NCBI GenBank assembly: GCA_902363595.1
Contig: CABJAP010000012.1
Span: 62,001-126,000, forward strand
DNA: 64,000 nucleotides
Direction of reading: 5' to 3'
DNA from: Clostridia bacterium
GTDB lineage: Bacteria; Bacillota; Clostridia; Peptostreptococcales; Anaerovoracaceae
In this document: piece after piece, positions 18,313 through 26,499 of the stretch
Layout of the letters: every line of letters begins with the position of its first letter
Position numbering within the stretch: position 1 is the stretch's first letter
Made by a program: the position numbers and the translations under genes
Notes under the pieces: generated by a model
Told to the model about the DNA's origin: nothing
The model's database searches: none
Seen by the model: the letters and a program-made list of their open reading frames with translations, nothing else

Positions 18313-18360
18313 TGCGCGCCATGGGCGCATTCTAACGGGTGTAAGTCCCGAACATCCTCA
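18313..18360 (+). mobile_element. Putative relic of a group II intron 5' end
   Basis: GCGCGCCATGGGCGC followed by ATTCTAACGGGTGTAAG and TCCCGAA resembles the conserved start of domain I of bacterial group II introns. Nothing that looks like the rest of the ribozyme or a maturase follows, so at most a fragment remains. The call rests on recalled intron consensus and needs a covariance-model search. Confidence 0.4.
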
Positions 18361-18365
18361 GATAA

Positions 18366-18593
18366 ATGAATACCGATTATCATGGAATCTGGGGAAATGA
18401 GTCGCTGGAGGCCGTTCGGGATAAGGCGGGAATGCAGGCGATCAAACGGGCGCTGGAGCTTTATGGCGGGAACAAATCCAAGGCCGCGCAGGCGTTTGAA
18501 GTAACCAAAAGCAATTTGTATCACAAGATGAAAAAGAACCATATCGAACAATTGTATTATATTTTGTCACCGTCAAAATATAATACAGCATGA
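18366..18593 (+). pseudogene. Orphan Fis-type helix-turn-helix, probable C-terminal relic of a sigma-54 activator
   Basis: 75 residues. The segment AGMQAIKRALELYGGNKSKAAQAFEVTKSNLYHKMKK is a typical C-terminal Fis helix-turn-helix of enhancer-binding proteins, but no AAA+ domain is present upstream. A stop codon lies immediately before the ATG, and a putative intron relic precedes it. It could be the remnant of the regulator of the glycine reductase operon, or a small functional DNA-binding protein. Its last codons overlap a long perfect palindrome that may be an activator site. Confidence 0.6.
18553..18587 (+). promoter_or_regulatory. 35-bp perfect palindrome, likely activator site of grdX-grdE2-grdB2
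   Basis: The arms TGTATTATATTTTG and CAAAATATAATACA (14 bp each) surround seven bases. It lies 143 bp before the sigma-54 core at 18696. A third half-copy, TGTATCATATTTTGACA, is at 18629-18645. Confidence 0.65.
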
Positions 18594-18628
18594 AAACGGC
18601 TTTATTTTAACGAGTCTCTAAGGCTATA

Positions 18629-18645
18629 TGTATCATATTTTGACA
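18629..18645 (+). promoter_or_regulatory. Additional half-site of the grdE2 activator element
   Basis: TGTATCATATTTTGACA repeats the left arm of the palindrome at 18553 with one change, 67 bp before the sigma-54 core. Confidence 0.55.
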
Positions 18646-18695
18646 CAGGATCTTTGTATGTGTGTGAATATATTGGAAAATCAGTATCTTTGGAT

Positions 18696-18710
18696 TGGCA
18701 CGATACTTGC
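18696..18710 (+). promoter_or_regulatory. Sigma-54 promoter of grdX-grdE2-grdB2
   Basis: TGGCACGATACTTGC is a full match to the TGGCACG-N4-TTGC consensus, followed by T. Confidence 0.9.
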
Positions 18711-18876
18711 TCTATATATTAGCGTTTAAACAGTAGCCGTATTTCGATATCGAAAAGATCAGGTATTAGGATTTTGCTGGCTGGGCGCGGGATTGATCTG
18801 CCTGACCATAAAGACCAGGTTTTTCAAAGAGCTTCCGCCAGAGATGTCATTGGATGAGTAAAAAAGGGGGGTAGCC

Positions 18877-19239
18877 ATGATAATTGTTACAAACAACATA
18901 ATGGTATCAGCTGCATATGAAGAAGGATATAATTTAAAATTTTTTCAGGTGACGCATAGAGAACTTCTCTGCCTAGTCAGGGACTATGTACATAAAGGAC
19001 ATCGGTTGCTGACGCACCCTTTGTCTGGCAGCATAAAACCCACAGAAACACCCTTTAAATCAGTTGTGTTATCAGAGCAGCAGGATGGTCTGGATTATCG
19101 GTCATTAACATTGATTGAGGAGGCTATCAGTATGCATGATAAACTTTATCATAGCTGTAACGTTACAAATTATACACGAACTGTTTTAGAGGACTTTCGA
19201 AGAGTAGACCTGGCACTGCTTGACAGTGCAATAAAATGA
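18877..19239 (+). CDS. grdX: GrdX family protein (copy 1)
   Basis: A 120-residue small protein of the GrdX family found at the head of glycine reductase operons. It shows VTNNIMVSAAYEE near the N-terminus and HPLSGSIKPTETPFKSVVLSE in the middle, the most conserved block. The family has no established biochemical role. It is first in the sigma-54 operon, and grdE2 follows after 11 bases. The second GrdX at 22390 is strongly diverged. Confidence 0.85.
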   Translation: MIIVTNNIMVSAAYEEGYNLKFFQVTHRELLCLVRDYVHKGHRLLTHPLSGSIKPTETPFKSVVLSEQQDGLDYRSLTLIEEAISMHDKLYHSCNVTNYTRTVLEDFRRVDLALLDSAIK

Positions 19240-19250
19240 GGAGGAATAAT

Positions 19251-20531
19251 ATGAAATTGGAATTAGGATATGTGCCTATCAATGATATCCGCTTTGATGA
19301 CCAATCAAAGATTGTAGGAGATGTACTCTATGTCAATAAAGAAGAGTTGATCGACTATCTTAAAGAGGATGAGACCCTAGAATCTATTGATCTGGAAATT
19401 GCAAAGCCTGGAGACAGCATTCGAATCATGCCGGTAAAAGATGTGATCGAGGCACGAGTCAAGGTATCCGGAAGCGGGGACGTATTCCCAGGAGTGCTTT
19501 CCAAAGTCAATGTTGTGGGATCTGGACAGACCAATGTACTTACGGGAATGGCCGTTGTCACGACAGGAAAAATCGTGGGTTTTCAGGAAGGCATCATTGA
19601 TATGTCTGGAACGGGAGCAGAATATACGCCATTTTCAAAGTTGAATAATCTGGTGGTAGTGTGTGAGCCTGTAAAAGGAACCAAGCAGCATGATCACGAA
19701 AAAGCCGTGCGGTTTGCCGGGCTGAAAGCAGCTAAATACCTGGGAGAATTGGCCAGAGATATAAAATGCCGAGAAGTGGAGACTTTTGAAACTTATGGTG
19801 TAAAAGAAGGATTGGAAAAATTTCCTCATCTGCCGAGGGTGGCATATGTGCTGATGCTTCAGAGTCAGGGTTTGATGCATGATACATATGTATACGGTGT
19901 GGACATGAAAAAATCATTGACAACGATCATCCACCCCACGGAACTGATGGATGGTGCAATCATAAGTGGAAACTGCGTTTCTGCATGTGACAAAAATACG
20001 ACCTATCATCATTTGAACAATCCAGTTATCTTGGACCTGTTTAAAGAACACGGGAAAAAGCTGAATTTTGTCTGCGTAATTATTACAAATGAGAATGTGT
20101 ATCTGGCAGACAAGGAACGGTCGTCAGACTGGACAGCAAAATTAGCAAGATTGTTGGATTTGGATGGGGTTATTATTTCCCAGGAAGGTTTCGGAAACCC
20201 AGATACCGATCTGATCATGAACTGTAAGAAAATAGAGGATCAAGGGATCAATACGGTTATCATCACAGATGAGTATGCGGGGCGTGACGGAGCTTCACAG
20301 TCTCTGGCGGATGCGGACGCCAAAGCAGATGCAGTTATTACAGGCGGAAATGCCAATGAAGTCATTGTGCTCGGACCAATGAAAAAAGTGATCGGTTATC
20401 AAGATACAGCAAATATCGTTGCAGGCGGATTTGATGGAAGTCTGAAGGAAGATGGAAGGATTACCGTAGAACTTCAAGCAATAACTGGAGCAACCAATGA
20501 ACTTGGTTTTAACAAACTAAGCGCAAGATAG
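19251..20531 (+). CDS. grdE: Glycine reductase component B alpha/beta proprotein (GrdE)
   Basis: A 426-residue proprotein. The block VVGSGQTNVLTGMAVVTTGKIVGFQEG and the pairing with a canonical GrdB identify it as the glycine-specific form. Cleavage is expected before Cys242 in SGNCVSACDKNTTY, giving the pyruvoyl-carrying subunit that binds glycine as a Schiff base. I start at ATG 19251 after GAGGAGGAA rather than at the ATG 19236 that overlaps the end of grdX. The gene is richer in A/T at third positions than grdE copies 1, 3 and 4. Confidence 0.92.
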   Translation: MKLELGYVPINDIRFDDQSKIVGDVLYVNKEELIDYLKEDETLESIDLEIAKPGDSIRIMPVKDVIEARVKVSGSGDVFPGVLSKVNVVGSGQTNVLTGMAVVTTGKIVGFQEGIIDMSGTGAEYTPFSKLNNLVVVCEPVKGTKQHDHEKAVRFAGLKAAKYLGELARDIKCREVETFETYGVKEGLEKFPHLPRVAYVLMLQSQGLMHDTYVYGVDMKKSLTTIIHPTELMDGAIISGNCVSACDKNTTYHHLNNPVILDLFKEHGKKLNFVCVIITNENVYLADKERSSDWTAKLARLLDLDGVIISQEGFGNPDTDLIMNCKKIEDQGINTVIITDEYAGRDGASQSLADADAKADAVITGGNANEVIVLGPMKKVIGYQDTANIVAGGFDGSLKEDGRITVELQAITGATNELGFNKLSAR

Positions 20532-20540
20532 GAGCAGAGA

Positions 20541-21848
20541 ATGGAAAAAATAAAAGTTGTTCATTATATCAATCAGTTCTTTGCCAATATAGGCGGCGAA
20601 GAAAAAGCAGACTACAGGCCGGAACTCCGGGACGGCGTCGTAGGTCCGGGAATGGCCTTTCATGCAGCCTTTGGCGGGGAAGCAGATATCATTGCCACTG
20701 TAATCTGTGGCGATACATATTTTAATGAAAATATGGAAGAAGCGAAAAAAATAGTATTACAAATGATTGCAAGTAAAAAACCGGATCTAGTGATCTGTGG
20801 CCCGGCATTTAATGCGGGAAGATACGGAGTAGCCTGCGGTACGGTTGCAGCCGCAGTGAAAAATGAACTTAATATTCCGGCTGTGACGGGTATGTACAAA
20901 GAGAACCCCGGGGCAGACATGTTCAAGAAAGATGTATATATCATTTCTACAAAGAACAGCGCCGCAGGGATGAGAGATGCTGTAAAAGTAATGGCACCTT
21001 TTGGGCTGAAGGTGGCGAAAGGTGAAAAAATTGGCTTTGCCGAACAAGAAGGCTATATACCAAACGGGATTCGGGTAAATTTTTTCGAAGAAAAGAGAGG
21101 CTCACAACGGGCTGTGGAAATGCTGCTCAAAAAAATGGCAGGAGAAGAATTTACGACTGAATTTCCGATGCCTGATTTTGATAGAGTTACTCCCAATCCG
21201 GCAATCAAGGATATGGGTAAAGCAAAAGTCGCTCTGGTTACTTCCGGCGGCATTGTACCAAAAGGCAATCCGGATCATATTGAATCTTCCAGCGCTTCCA
21301 AGTTTGGAGAATATGATATCAGCAGTTTCTTGGATTTAACGGAAAAGACCTTTGAAACTGCCCATGGCGGATATGATCCTGTGTATGCCAATGAAGATGC
21401 GGACAGAGTACTGCCGGTAGACGTTCTTCGGGAATTTGAGAGAAAAGGCAAGATTGGAAGCTTACATGATAAGTTCTATACGACAGTTGGCAATGGGACT
21501 TCCGTAGCCAATGCTAAGAAGTATGCAGCGGAAATCGGTAAGCGGCTGCTTAGCGCAGGAGTGGACGCTGTCATCCTCACTTCCACCTGAGGGACCTGTA
21601 CACGTTGCGGCGCAACGATGGTAAAAGAAATTGAAAGAGCAGGGCTTCCGGTTGTGCATATTTGCACAGTAGTACCGATCTCATTGACTGTGGGGGCCAA
21701 CCGAATCGTTCCGGCTGTTGCCATACCCCATCCACTGGGAAATCCGGGTCTTTCGCTGGAAGAAGAAAAAAATATCAGAAGGCGTATTTTAGAAAAATCA
21801 TTAAAAGCTTTAACGACAGAGATTAAAGGACAGACTGTATTTGAATAA
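20541..21848 (+). CDS. grdB: Glycine reductase component B gamma subunit, selenoprotein (GrdB)
   Basis: A 435-residue selenoprotein with in-frame TGA 21588-21590 at residue 350. The site TST-U-GTCTRCGATMVKEIERAG has the full U-x-x-C-x-x-C motif. The N-terminus KVVHYINQFFANIGGEEKAD, the block PAFNAGRYGVACGT, HIESSSASKFG and the C-terminus KALTTEIKGQTVFE are those of known glycine-specific GrdB. Sec attacks the glycine Schiff base; the carboxymethyl group then passes to the selenol of GrdA. It follows grdE after nine bases. Confidence 0.94.
21603..21617 (+). promoter_or_regulatory. Putative SECIS hairpin of grdB
   Basis: The stem CGTTGC/GCAACG with loop GGC starts 12 bases after the TGA, the same layout as in the other three grdB-type genes. 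Confidence 0.6.
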
Positions 21849-21870
21849 CACAGGAGTATTATTTGCGAAC

Positions 21871-21902
21871 GGTGCAAAAATGCACCTGTTGCGATTGTGC
21901 AT
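21871..21902 (+). promoter_or_regulatory. Upstream activator element A, copy 4 (shared component A/C operon)
   Basis: GGTGCA-AAAA-TGCACC is a perfect dyad, followed by GTTGCGATTGTGCAT. It is 271 bp before the sigma-54 core at 22142 and 429 bp before that at 22300. This is further than in copies 1-3, so assignment to a promoter is uncertain. Confidence 0.5.
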
Positions 21903-21966
21903 TAACAGACGCATTCATTTCTTGAAAAATAAATGCTGTTTTTGACAAAATTGAAAGTTCACATAA

Positions 21967-22008
21967 AATCTTTTCGTAGAATGCAAAAATGTATTCTACG
22001 AAAAGATT
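21967..22008. repeat. 16-bp perfect inverted repeat between grdB and the second grdX
   Basis: The arms AATCTTTTCGTAGAAT and ATTCTACGAAAAGATT surround ten bases. No T tract follows, so it is not an ordinary terminator; it could be a protein-binding site or an RNA stem. Confidence 0.7.
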
Positions 22009-22141
22009 ATTGCTGTTCAGCCAGGTATAGTTGGGAATATGGGAGAATATACGGACGGTAAAATGTAGTACATCATGCATTTTGAATAAGAATCATTGAA
22101 AATCAGCTGATTGATAATATGAATGGCGAGAATTAAAAAAG

Positions 22142-22156
22142 TGGCATGGGACTTGC
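22142..22156 (+). promoter_or_regulatory. Sigma-54 promoter 1 of the shared grdX-trxBA-grdACD operon
   Basis: TGGCATGGGACTTGC has exact GG/GC spacing and is followed by TTTT. It lies 158 bp upstream of a second match. Confidence 0.65.
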
Positions 22157-22226
22157 TTTTAATAATAGTGTCAAACAGTTCCATGCAGGGAATCATGCAA
22201 AATGAAGCAGACTCTCAATTTTGAGC

Positions 22227-22248
22227 AGCTGCGATCATAATTGCGCAG
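22227..22248 (+). promoter_or_regulatory. Dyad between the two sigma-54 promoters
   Basis: GCTGCG and CGCAGC flank about ten bases, roughly 70 bp before the second sigma-54 core. It is a possible activator site different from element A. Confidence 0.4.
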
Positions 22249-22299
22249 CGATGGATTTGACATCCTTATAGATTGGCTTGTTTTGGCGGATTTGAAAAG

Positions 22300-22314
22300 T
22301 GGCACTATATTTGC
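22300..22314 (+). promoter_or_regulatory. Sigma-54 promoter 2 of the shared grdX-trxBA-grdACD operon
   Basis: TGGCACTATATTTGC followed by A is a near-perfect consensus, about 75 bases before the grdX start. Confidence 0.85.
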
Positions 22315-22389
22315 ATTAATATAAATTGTAATCAGCAAATACAAAGATACGGCAGCTGGTATCGAAAAAAACAGGTGGAGGCAAAAGCC

Positions 22390-22758
22390 ATGAATTACGT
22401 TGTATTGACCAACAATCCGCTGACAAAGCAGTTGGTGGAAGAAAAAACAAGCCACGAATTACAGTTTATCGACGGCAGCGTTCAAGCGGTCTTGTCAAAG
22501 TGCGAGGAACGCTTTTCAAAGGGCAATCACTTTTTAGCCGCAGACCCCATGGGAGGCAGACGGGCCAGACCCTTTCCCTATTTGACCATTATCCTGGAAA
22601 AAGGAAAAGACGCGGCTTTGGAGGATTGGGAACGGATCGCCGACTATTCGGTGCTCAACGGAAAACGAATCGACAAGTACATAAATAACAGCGAGCGGTT
22701 AAATGAGGATTTCCGGATCTTGGACTACTCGCTGACAAAGACAGCTTTAAAACTTTAA
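22390..22758 (+). CDS. grdX: GrdX family protein (copy 2)
   Basis: A 122-residue protein. VLTNNPLTKQLVEE at the N-terminus and the overall length match GrdX, but the central block reads FLAADPMGGRRARPFPYLTIILE in place of HPLSGSIKPTETPFK in copy 1. The start ATG 22390 follows GGTGGAGG. It is first in the operon that encodes the thioredoxin pair and components A and C. The function is not established for any GrdX. Having one GrdX per promoter suggests a role tied to each operon rather than to glycine itself. Confidence 0.75.
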   Translation: MNYVVLTNNPLTKQLVEEKTSHELQFIDGSVQAVLSKCEERFSKGNHFLAADPMGGRRARPFPYLTIILEKGKDAALEDWERIADYSVLNGKRIDKYINNSERLNEDFRILDYSLTKTALKL

Positions 22759-22779
22759 AAAAAGAAAGGACGAACCCAA

Positions 22780-23718
22780 ATGAGCAAATTGTATGATGTA
22801 ATCATAATCGGCAGCGGCCCTGCCGGTTTAGCGGCAGGTCTGTATGCAGGAAGAGCCAGATTATCCACATTGATCATTGAAAAGGATAAGGACGGCGGCC
22901 AGATCGTGCAGACAGCGGAGATCGAAAACTATCCCGGAGGACTGGAAGAAGAATCCGGACCTACCCTCATCGATCGGATGAGCCGGCAGGCGGACCACTT
23001 CGGGGCAGAAAAAGTCCTCGACACCATCGTGGATATGGAGCTGGAAGGCAAGGAAAAAATCCTTACAGGAAAGAAAGATACATACCGTGCAAAGACCGTA
23101 ATCATCGCGGCTGGAGCATCCCCGGTACCCATCGGTTGTCCGGGCGAAAAGGAATTTACAGGAAAAGGCGTATCCTACTGCGCGACCTGCGATGCGGCTT
23201 TCTTCGAAGACTTTGAAGTATTCGTAGTGGGCGGAGGCGATTCGGCGGTGGAAGAAGCCCTTTACCTGACCAAGTTCGCAAGAAAGGTCACCATCATTCA
23301 TAGAAGAGACGCCCTCAGAGCGGCAAAATCCATACAGGAAAAGGCCTTTGCCAACAAGAAGATCGAGTTCATGTGGGACAGCGTAGTGAAAGAACTCAAG
23401 GGCGACGGGCTGCTGGAATCCATGGTGGTGGAAAATGTAAAAACCAAAGAGCTTACGGAAGTGACCGCAGATGAAGAGGATGGAACCTTCGGCGTTTTCG
23501 TATTCATCGGCTTTAAGCCTGAAAGCGAAGTTTTCCAGGGCAAGGTAGAGATGGAAAAGGGATACATTGTTACCGACCCTGACATGAAGACAAGCGTAGA
23601 CGGCGTATTCGCGGCCGGAGACATCCGGGTCAAGAGCCTGCGGCAGGTGGTAACAGCAGCGGCGGACGGAGCCATCGCAGCTGTACAGGCAGGCAAGTAT
23701 ATTGAAGAGAATGAATAA
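22780..23718 (+). CDS. trxB: Thioredoxin reductase
   Basis: A 312-residue flavoprotein with the FAD motif GSGPAGLAAGLYAGRA near residues 11-26, the redox-active CATC in GVSYCATCDAAFF and the NADPH motif GGGDSAVEEALYLTKF. It passes electrons from NAD(P)H to the adjacent thioredoxin, which re-reduces the selenoenzymes after substrate cleavage. Its position between grdX and trxA in the glycine reductase operon matches known Stickland clusters. AAAGAAAGGA precedes the ATG. Confidence 0.93.
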   Translation: MSKLYDVIIIGSGPAGLAAGLYAGRARLSTLIIEKDKDGGQIVQTAEIENYPGGLEEESGPTLIDRMSRQADHFGAEKVLDTIVDMELEGKEKILTGKKDTYRAKTVIIAAGASPVPIGCPGEKEFTGKGVSYCATCDAAFFEDFEVFVVGGGDSAVEEALYLTKFARKVTIIHRRDALRAAKSIQEKAFANKKIEFMWDSVVKELKGDGLLESMVVENVKTKELTEVTADEEDGTFGVFVFIGFKPESEVFQGKVEMEKGYIVTDPDMKTSVDGVFAAGDIRVKSLRQVVTAAADGAIAAVQAGKYIEENE

Positions 23719-23768
23719 TTCCAATTGATTGATCAACCAAAACCCCAAAGATAGAAAAGGAGAATGAA

Positions 23769-24086
23769 ATGATTATTTGTGACAAAAAAACATTTGAACC
23801 GGAAGTTTTACAGGCAGAAGGCGTCGTATTAGTAGACTTTTTCGGAGACGGATGCGTGCCATGCCAGGCCCTCATGCCTCATATCGAAGGCTTTGCCGAA
23901 ACCTACGGCGACAAGATCAAGTTCTGCAAGCTGAACACCACATCGGCGAGAAGACTGGCCATCAGCCAGAAGATCATGGGTCTTCCGGTCATCGCCATCT
24001 ACAAAGACGGCGAAAAAGTAGAAGAGCTGGTGAAAGATGACGCCACACCGGAAGCAGTGGAAGAGATGATTAAGAAATACGTTTAA
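23769..24086 (+). CDS. trxA: Glycine-reductase-type thioredoxin (GCVPC active site)
   Basis: A 105-residue thioredoxin fold with VDFFGDGCVPCQALMPHIEGF and the cis-Pro segment MGLPVIAIYKDGE. The active site is GCVPC instead of WCGPC, as known for thioredoxins dedicated to glycine reductase in Peptoclostridium and Clostridium species; the substitution changes redox potential and partner choice. It delivers electrons from TrxB to GrdA/GrdB. A small hairpin (GCAGTGC/GCACTGC at 24152-24172) separates it from grdA. Confidence 0.92.
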   Translation: MIICDKKTFEPEVLQAEGVVLVDFFGDGCVPCQALMPHIEGFAETYGDKIKFCKLNTTSARRLAISQKIMGLPVIAIYKDGEKVEELVKDDATPEAVEEMIKKYV

Positions 24087-24203
24087 TCAAGGGACAAACT
24101 TACATCGTTCAATTTTGATATATATAAATTTATGTATATATAGTGACTATGGCAGTGCCTTCAAAGCACTGCTGCAAAAAAGCAAAGAAAGGAGGACAAC
24201 ATA

Positions 24204-24665
24204 ATGGCATTGTTAAAAGACAAGAAAGTAGTCATCATCGGAGACCGTGACGGTATTCCGGGCCCTGCAATCGAAGAATGCGCCAAGAGCGCTGGAGCAG
24301 AAGTCGTATTCTCATCAACAGAATGCTTCGTTTGAACGGCCGCAGGTGCTATGGACCTGGAGAATCAGAAGAGAGTAAAAGAATTCTACGACCAATATGG
24401 TAAGGAGGATTTAGTTGTTCTGTTAGGGGCCGCTGAAGGAGAAGCAGCTGGCCTTGCAGCAGAAACCGTAACTCTCGGAGATCCGACCTATGCAGGTCCT
24501 TTAGCAGGAGTCTCGTTGGGACTCTCCGTATATCACATCTGTGAACCTGAAGTTAAGGCAGAAGTCGATGAAGCTGTCTATGATGAACAGATCAGCATGA
24601 TGGAAATGGTGCTGGATGTCGATGATATCGTAAGCGAAATGACTGCGATCAGAGATCAGCTGTAG
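24204..24665 (+). CDS. grdA: Glycine reductase component A, selenoprotein GrdA
   Basis: A 153-residue selenoprotein. The TGA at 24333-24335 encodes Sec44 in the redox motif [15 protein letters not shown] (CxxU), the same position as in known GrdA. It takes the carboxymethyl group from component B as a Se-ether, which component C then converts to acetyl phosphate. GAAAGGAGG lies nine bases before ATG 24204. After the TGA the frame continues unbroken to TAG 24665 with [31 protein letters not shown]. Being the only component A in the window, it must serve all four component B pairs. Confidence 0.95.
24343..24359 (+). promoter_or_regulatory. Putative SECIS hairpin of grdA
   Basis: The stem CAGGT/ACCTG with loop GCTATGG (two G residues at its 3' side) begins seven bases after the TGA. 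It differs from the grdB-type hairpin. Confidence 0.45.
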
Positions 24666-24789
24666 TATTTTTACCATTGAATACGGCTTCGCCGCAGGGT
24701 AAAAAATACTGAATCTTGCTGCGACACAGCTTGCAAGTTATAGTATTTTTACCATCTATCCGGCGTTGCCGCGGGGTGGGAAATACGAA
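24665..24789 (+). repeat. Tandem related stem-loops after grdA
   Basis: Two copies of a roughly 48-base hairpin begin with TAGTATTTTTACC (24664 and 24741) and end in GGTAAAAAATACT and GGTGGGAAATAC, each enclosing a GC-rich inner part (GGCTTCGCC; GGCGTTGCC). They lie between grdA and grdC and could attenuate transcription or protect the grdA message, giving more GrdA than GrdCD. That role is inference. Confidence 0.6.
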
Positions 24790-24803
24790 GACATGCGGGA
24801 GCC

Positions 24804-24838
24804 GCCTTCTGTCAGAGGCGAAAGGCGGCTTCTCTATT
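24804..24838 (+). terminator. Partial terminator between grdA and grdC
   Basis: AGCCGCCTT and AAGGCGGCT enclose about 12 bases, followed by TCTCTATT. The T tract is imperfect, so read-through into grdC is likely. Confidence 0.5.
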
Positions 24839-24843
24839 ATACA

Positions 24844-24867
24844 GGAAATATCATCAGCGATATTTCC
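24844..24867. repeat. Inverted repeat upstream of grdC
   Basis: The perfect arms GGAAATATC and GATATTTCC surround six bases. The role is unknown. Confidence 0.55.
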
Positions 24868-24937
24868 CAAGCATTGACAAAGGCGGCTTCTCAGGGAAGC
24901 GGGCTTTGTTCGAAATAAATGATGGAGGAAAAATTAA

Positions 24938-26482
24938 ATGGGCGGATACGCAGTACTAAAGGGCAGCAGTTACACACTGGCAATCACACCTGACATGGTT
25001 TTATATAACGGTACGACACAGACAACCGAGAAAGCGGTAAATCCCGAATCGGAGTATTTGAAGGAACTTCCAAACCACCTGAGAAGCTATGAAGCTGCGG
25101 CAGACTACCTGCCAAACCAGGTGTACATAGGAAACAAGACGCCGGAAGATTTGTCGGCGGAACCATTCCCATGGTACGACAAAAAAGTAGAAGGCAAAAG
25201 AGAAGGTAAATATGGAGAGATCATGCCCCAGGATGAATTCATCGGACTGATTCAGATCTGCGACGTATTTGACCTGGTAAAATTGGAAACATCTTTTGCA
25301 GCAGAGGTTGGAAAAAAACTAGCGGCCCATACGCTTATCGGAGCTGAGCGGGCAGCGATTTTAGATAAAAACAAAGAAACAGAAGAAGAAATAGCAAAGC
25401 TTGTTGAAGAAGAACACGCAGAACCGCTGTATCATGGCGGAAAGCTGGTTGGAGCAGTTAAGCGGGCCCACGACATCGATGTCAATCTATCGGCCCATGT
25501 CATGCTGGAAAACCTGGTGACAAAAGCATCCAGCGTACTGTCGCTGCTTCACCTTATAAAAGCATCCGGCGTCGATCCGTCGGAAATCGAATATGTGATC
25601 GACTGCTGTGAGGAAGCCTGCGGCGATATGAACCAGAGAGGCGGCGGAAACTTCGCAAAGGCTGCGGCGGAAGTAGCGGGCCTTGTCAACGCCACCGGAT
25701 CCGATGCCAGAGGCTTTTGCGCCGGACCTGCCCACGCTCTGCTCAATGCGGCGTCGCTGGTTAAGGCGGGAACCTTCAAGGCCGTCGCTGTCACAGCCGG
25801 CGGATGTACCGCCAAGCTGGGCATGAACGGCAAAGATCATGTTAAAAAAGACATGCCTATTCTGGAGGATGCCATCGCGGGATTTTCCGTACTCATCACA
25901 GCCGACGACGGAGTCAGCCCTCAGATCCGTACCGACATCGTGGGCAAACACACCGTAGGCACAGGCTCATCGCCTCAGGCTGTCATCGGTTCTCTGGTGA
26001 CCGAGCCTCTGGATCGGGCGGGCCTGAAAATAACCGACGTCGACAAATTCTCCCCTGAAATGCAAAACCCGGATATCACCAAGCCGGCAGGAGCAGGAGA
26101 CGTTCCAGAAGCAAACTATAAGATGATCGCGGCGCTGGGCGTAAAGCGGGGAGATATCGAGCGGGCCGGTATCGCTGATTTCGTTAAAGAACACGGACTT
26201 ACAGGATGGGCGCCTACTCAGGGCCATATTCCTTCCGGCGTGCCTTACCTTGGATTCGCCAGAGAAGACATGATGGCGGGCAAGATTAAAAGGGCCATGA
26301 TCATCGGTAAAGGAAGCCTCTTCCTCGGAAGAATGACCAATCTCTTCGACGGCATCAGTTTTGTTATCGAAGCCAACGACGGAAAAGGCGCAGAAGAGAC
26401 AGCCGGTATCGATGAAGGAAGAATCAAGGAACTGATCGGAGAAGCAATGCGTGAATTTGCCGGAAATCTCCTCAGCAAATAA
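24938..26482 (+). CDS. grdC: Glycine reductase component C beta subunit (GrdC)
   Basis: A 514-residue thiolase-related protein of the family length. MGGYAVLKGSSYTLAITPDMVLYNGTTQ at the start and NPDITKPAGAGDVPEANYKMIAALGVKRGDIE are typical of GrdC. With GrdD it cleaves the Se-carboxymethyl group on GrdA to form an acetyl-enzyme thioester and then acetyl phosphate, the energy-conserving step. GGAGG precedes the ATG. grdD starts 17 bases after its stop. Confidence 0.93.
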   Translation: MGGYAVLKGSSYTLAITPDMVLYNGTTQTTEKAVNPESEYLKELPNHLRSYEAAADYLPNQVYIGNKTPEDLSAEPFPWYDKKVEGKREGKYGEIMPQDEFIGLIQICDVFDLVKLETSFAAEVGKKLAAHTLIGAERAAILDKNKETEEEIAKLVEEEHAEPLYHGGKLVGAVKRAHDIDVNLSAHVMLENLVTKASSVLSLLHLIKASGVDPSEIEYVIDCCEEACGDMNQRGGGNFAKAAAEVAGLVNATGSDARGFCAGPAHALLNAASLVKAGTFKAVAVTAGGCTAKLGMNGKDHVKKDMPILEDAIAGFSVLITADDGVSPQIRTDIVGKHTVGTGSSPQAVIGSLVTEPLDRAGLKITDVDKFSPEMQNPDITKPAGAGDVPEANYKMIAALGVKRGDIERAGIADFVKEHGLTGWAPTQGHIPSGVPYLGFAREDMMAGKIKRAMIIGKGSLFLGRMTNLFDGISFVIEANDGKGAEETAGIDEGRIKELIGEAMREFAGNLLSK

Positions 26483-26499
26483 GCGGAAAGGAGAAGACG

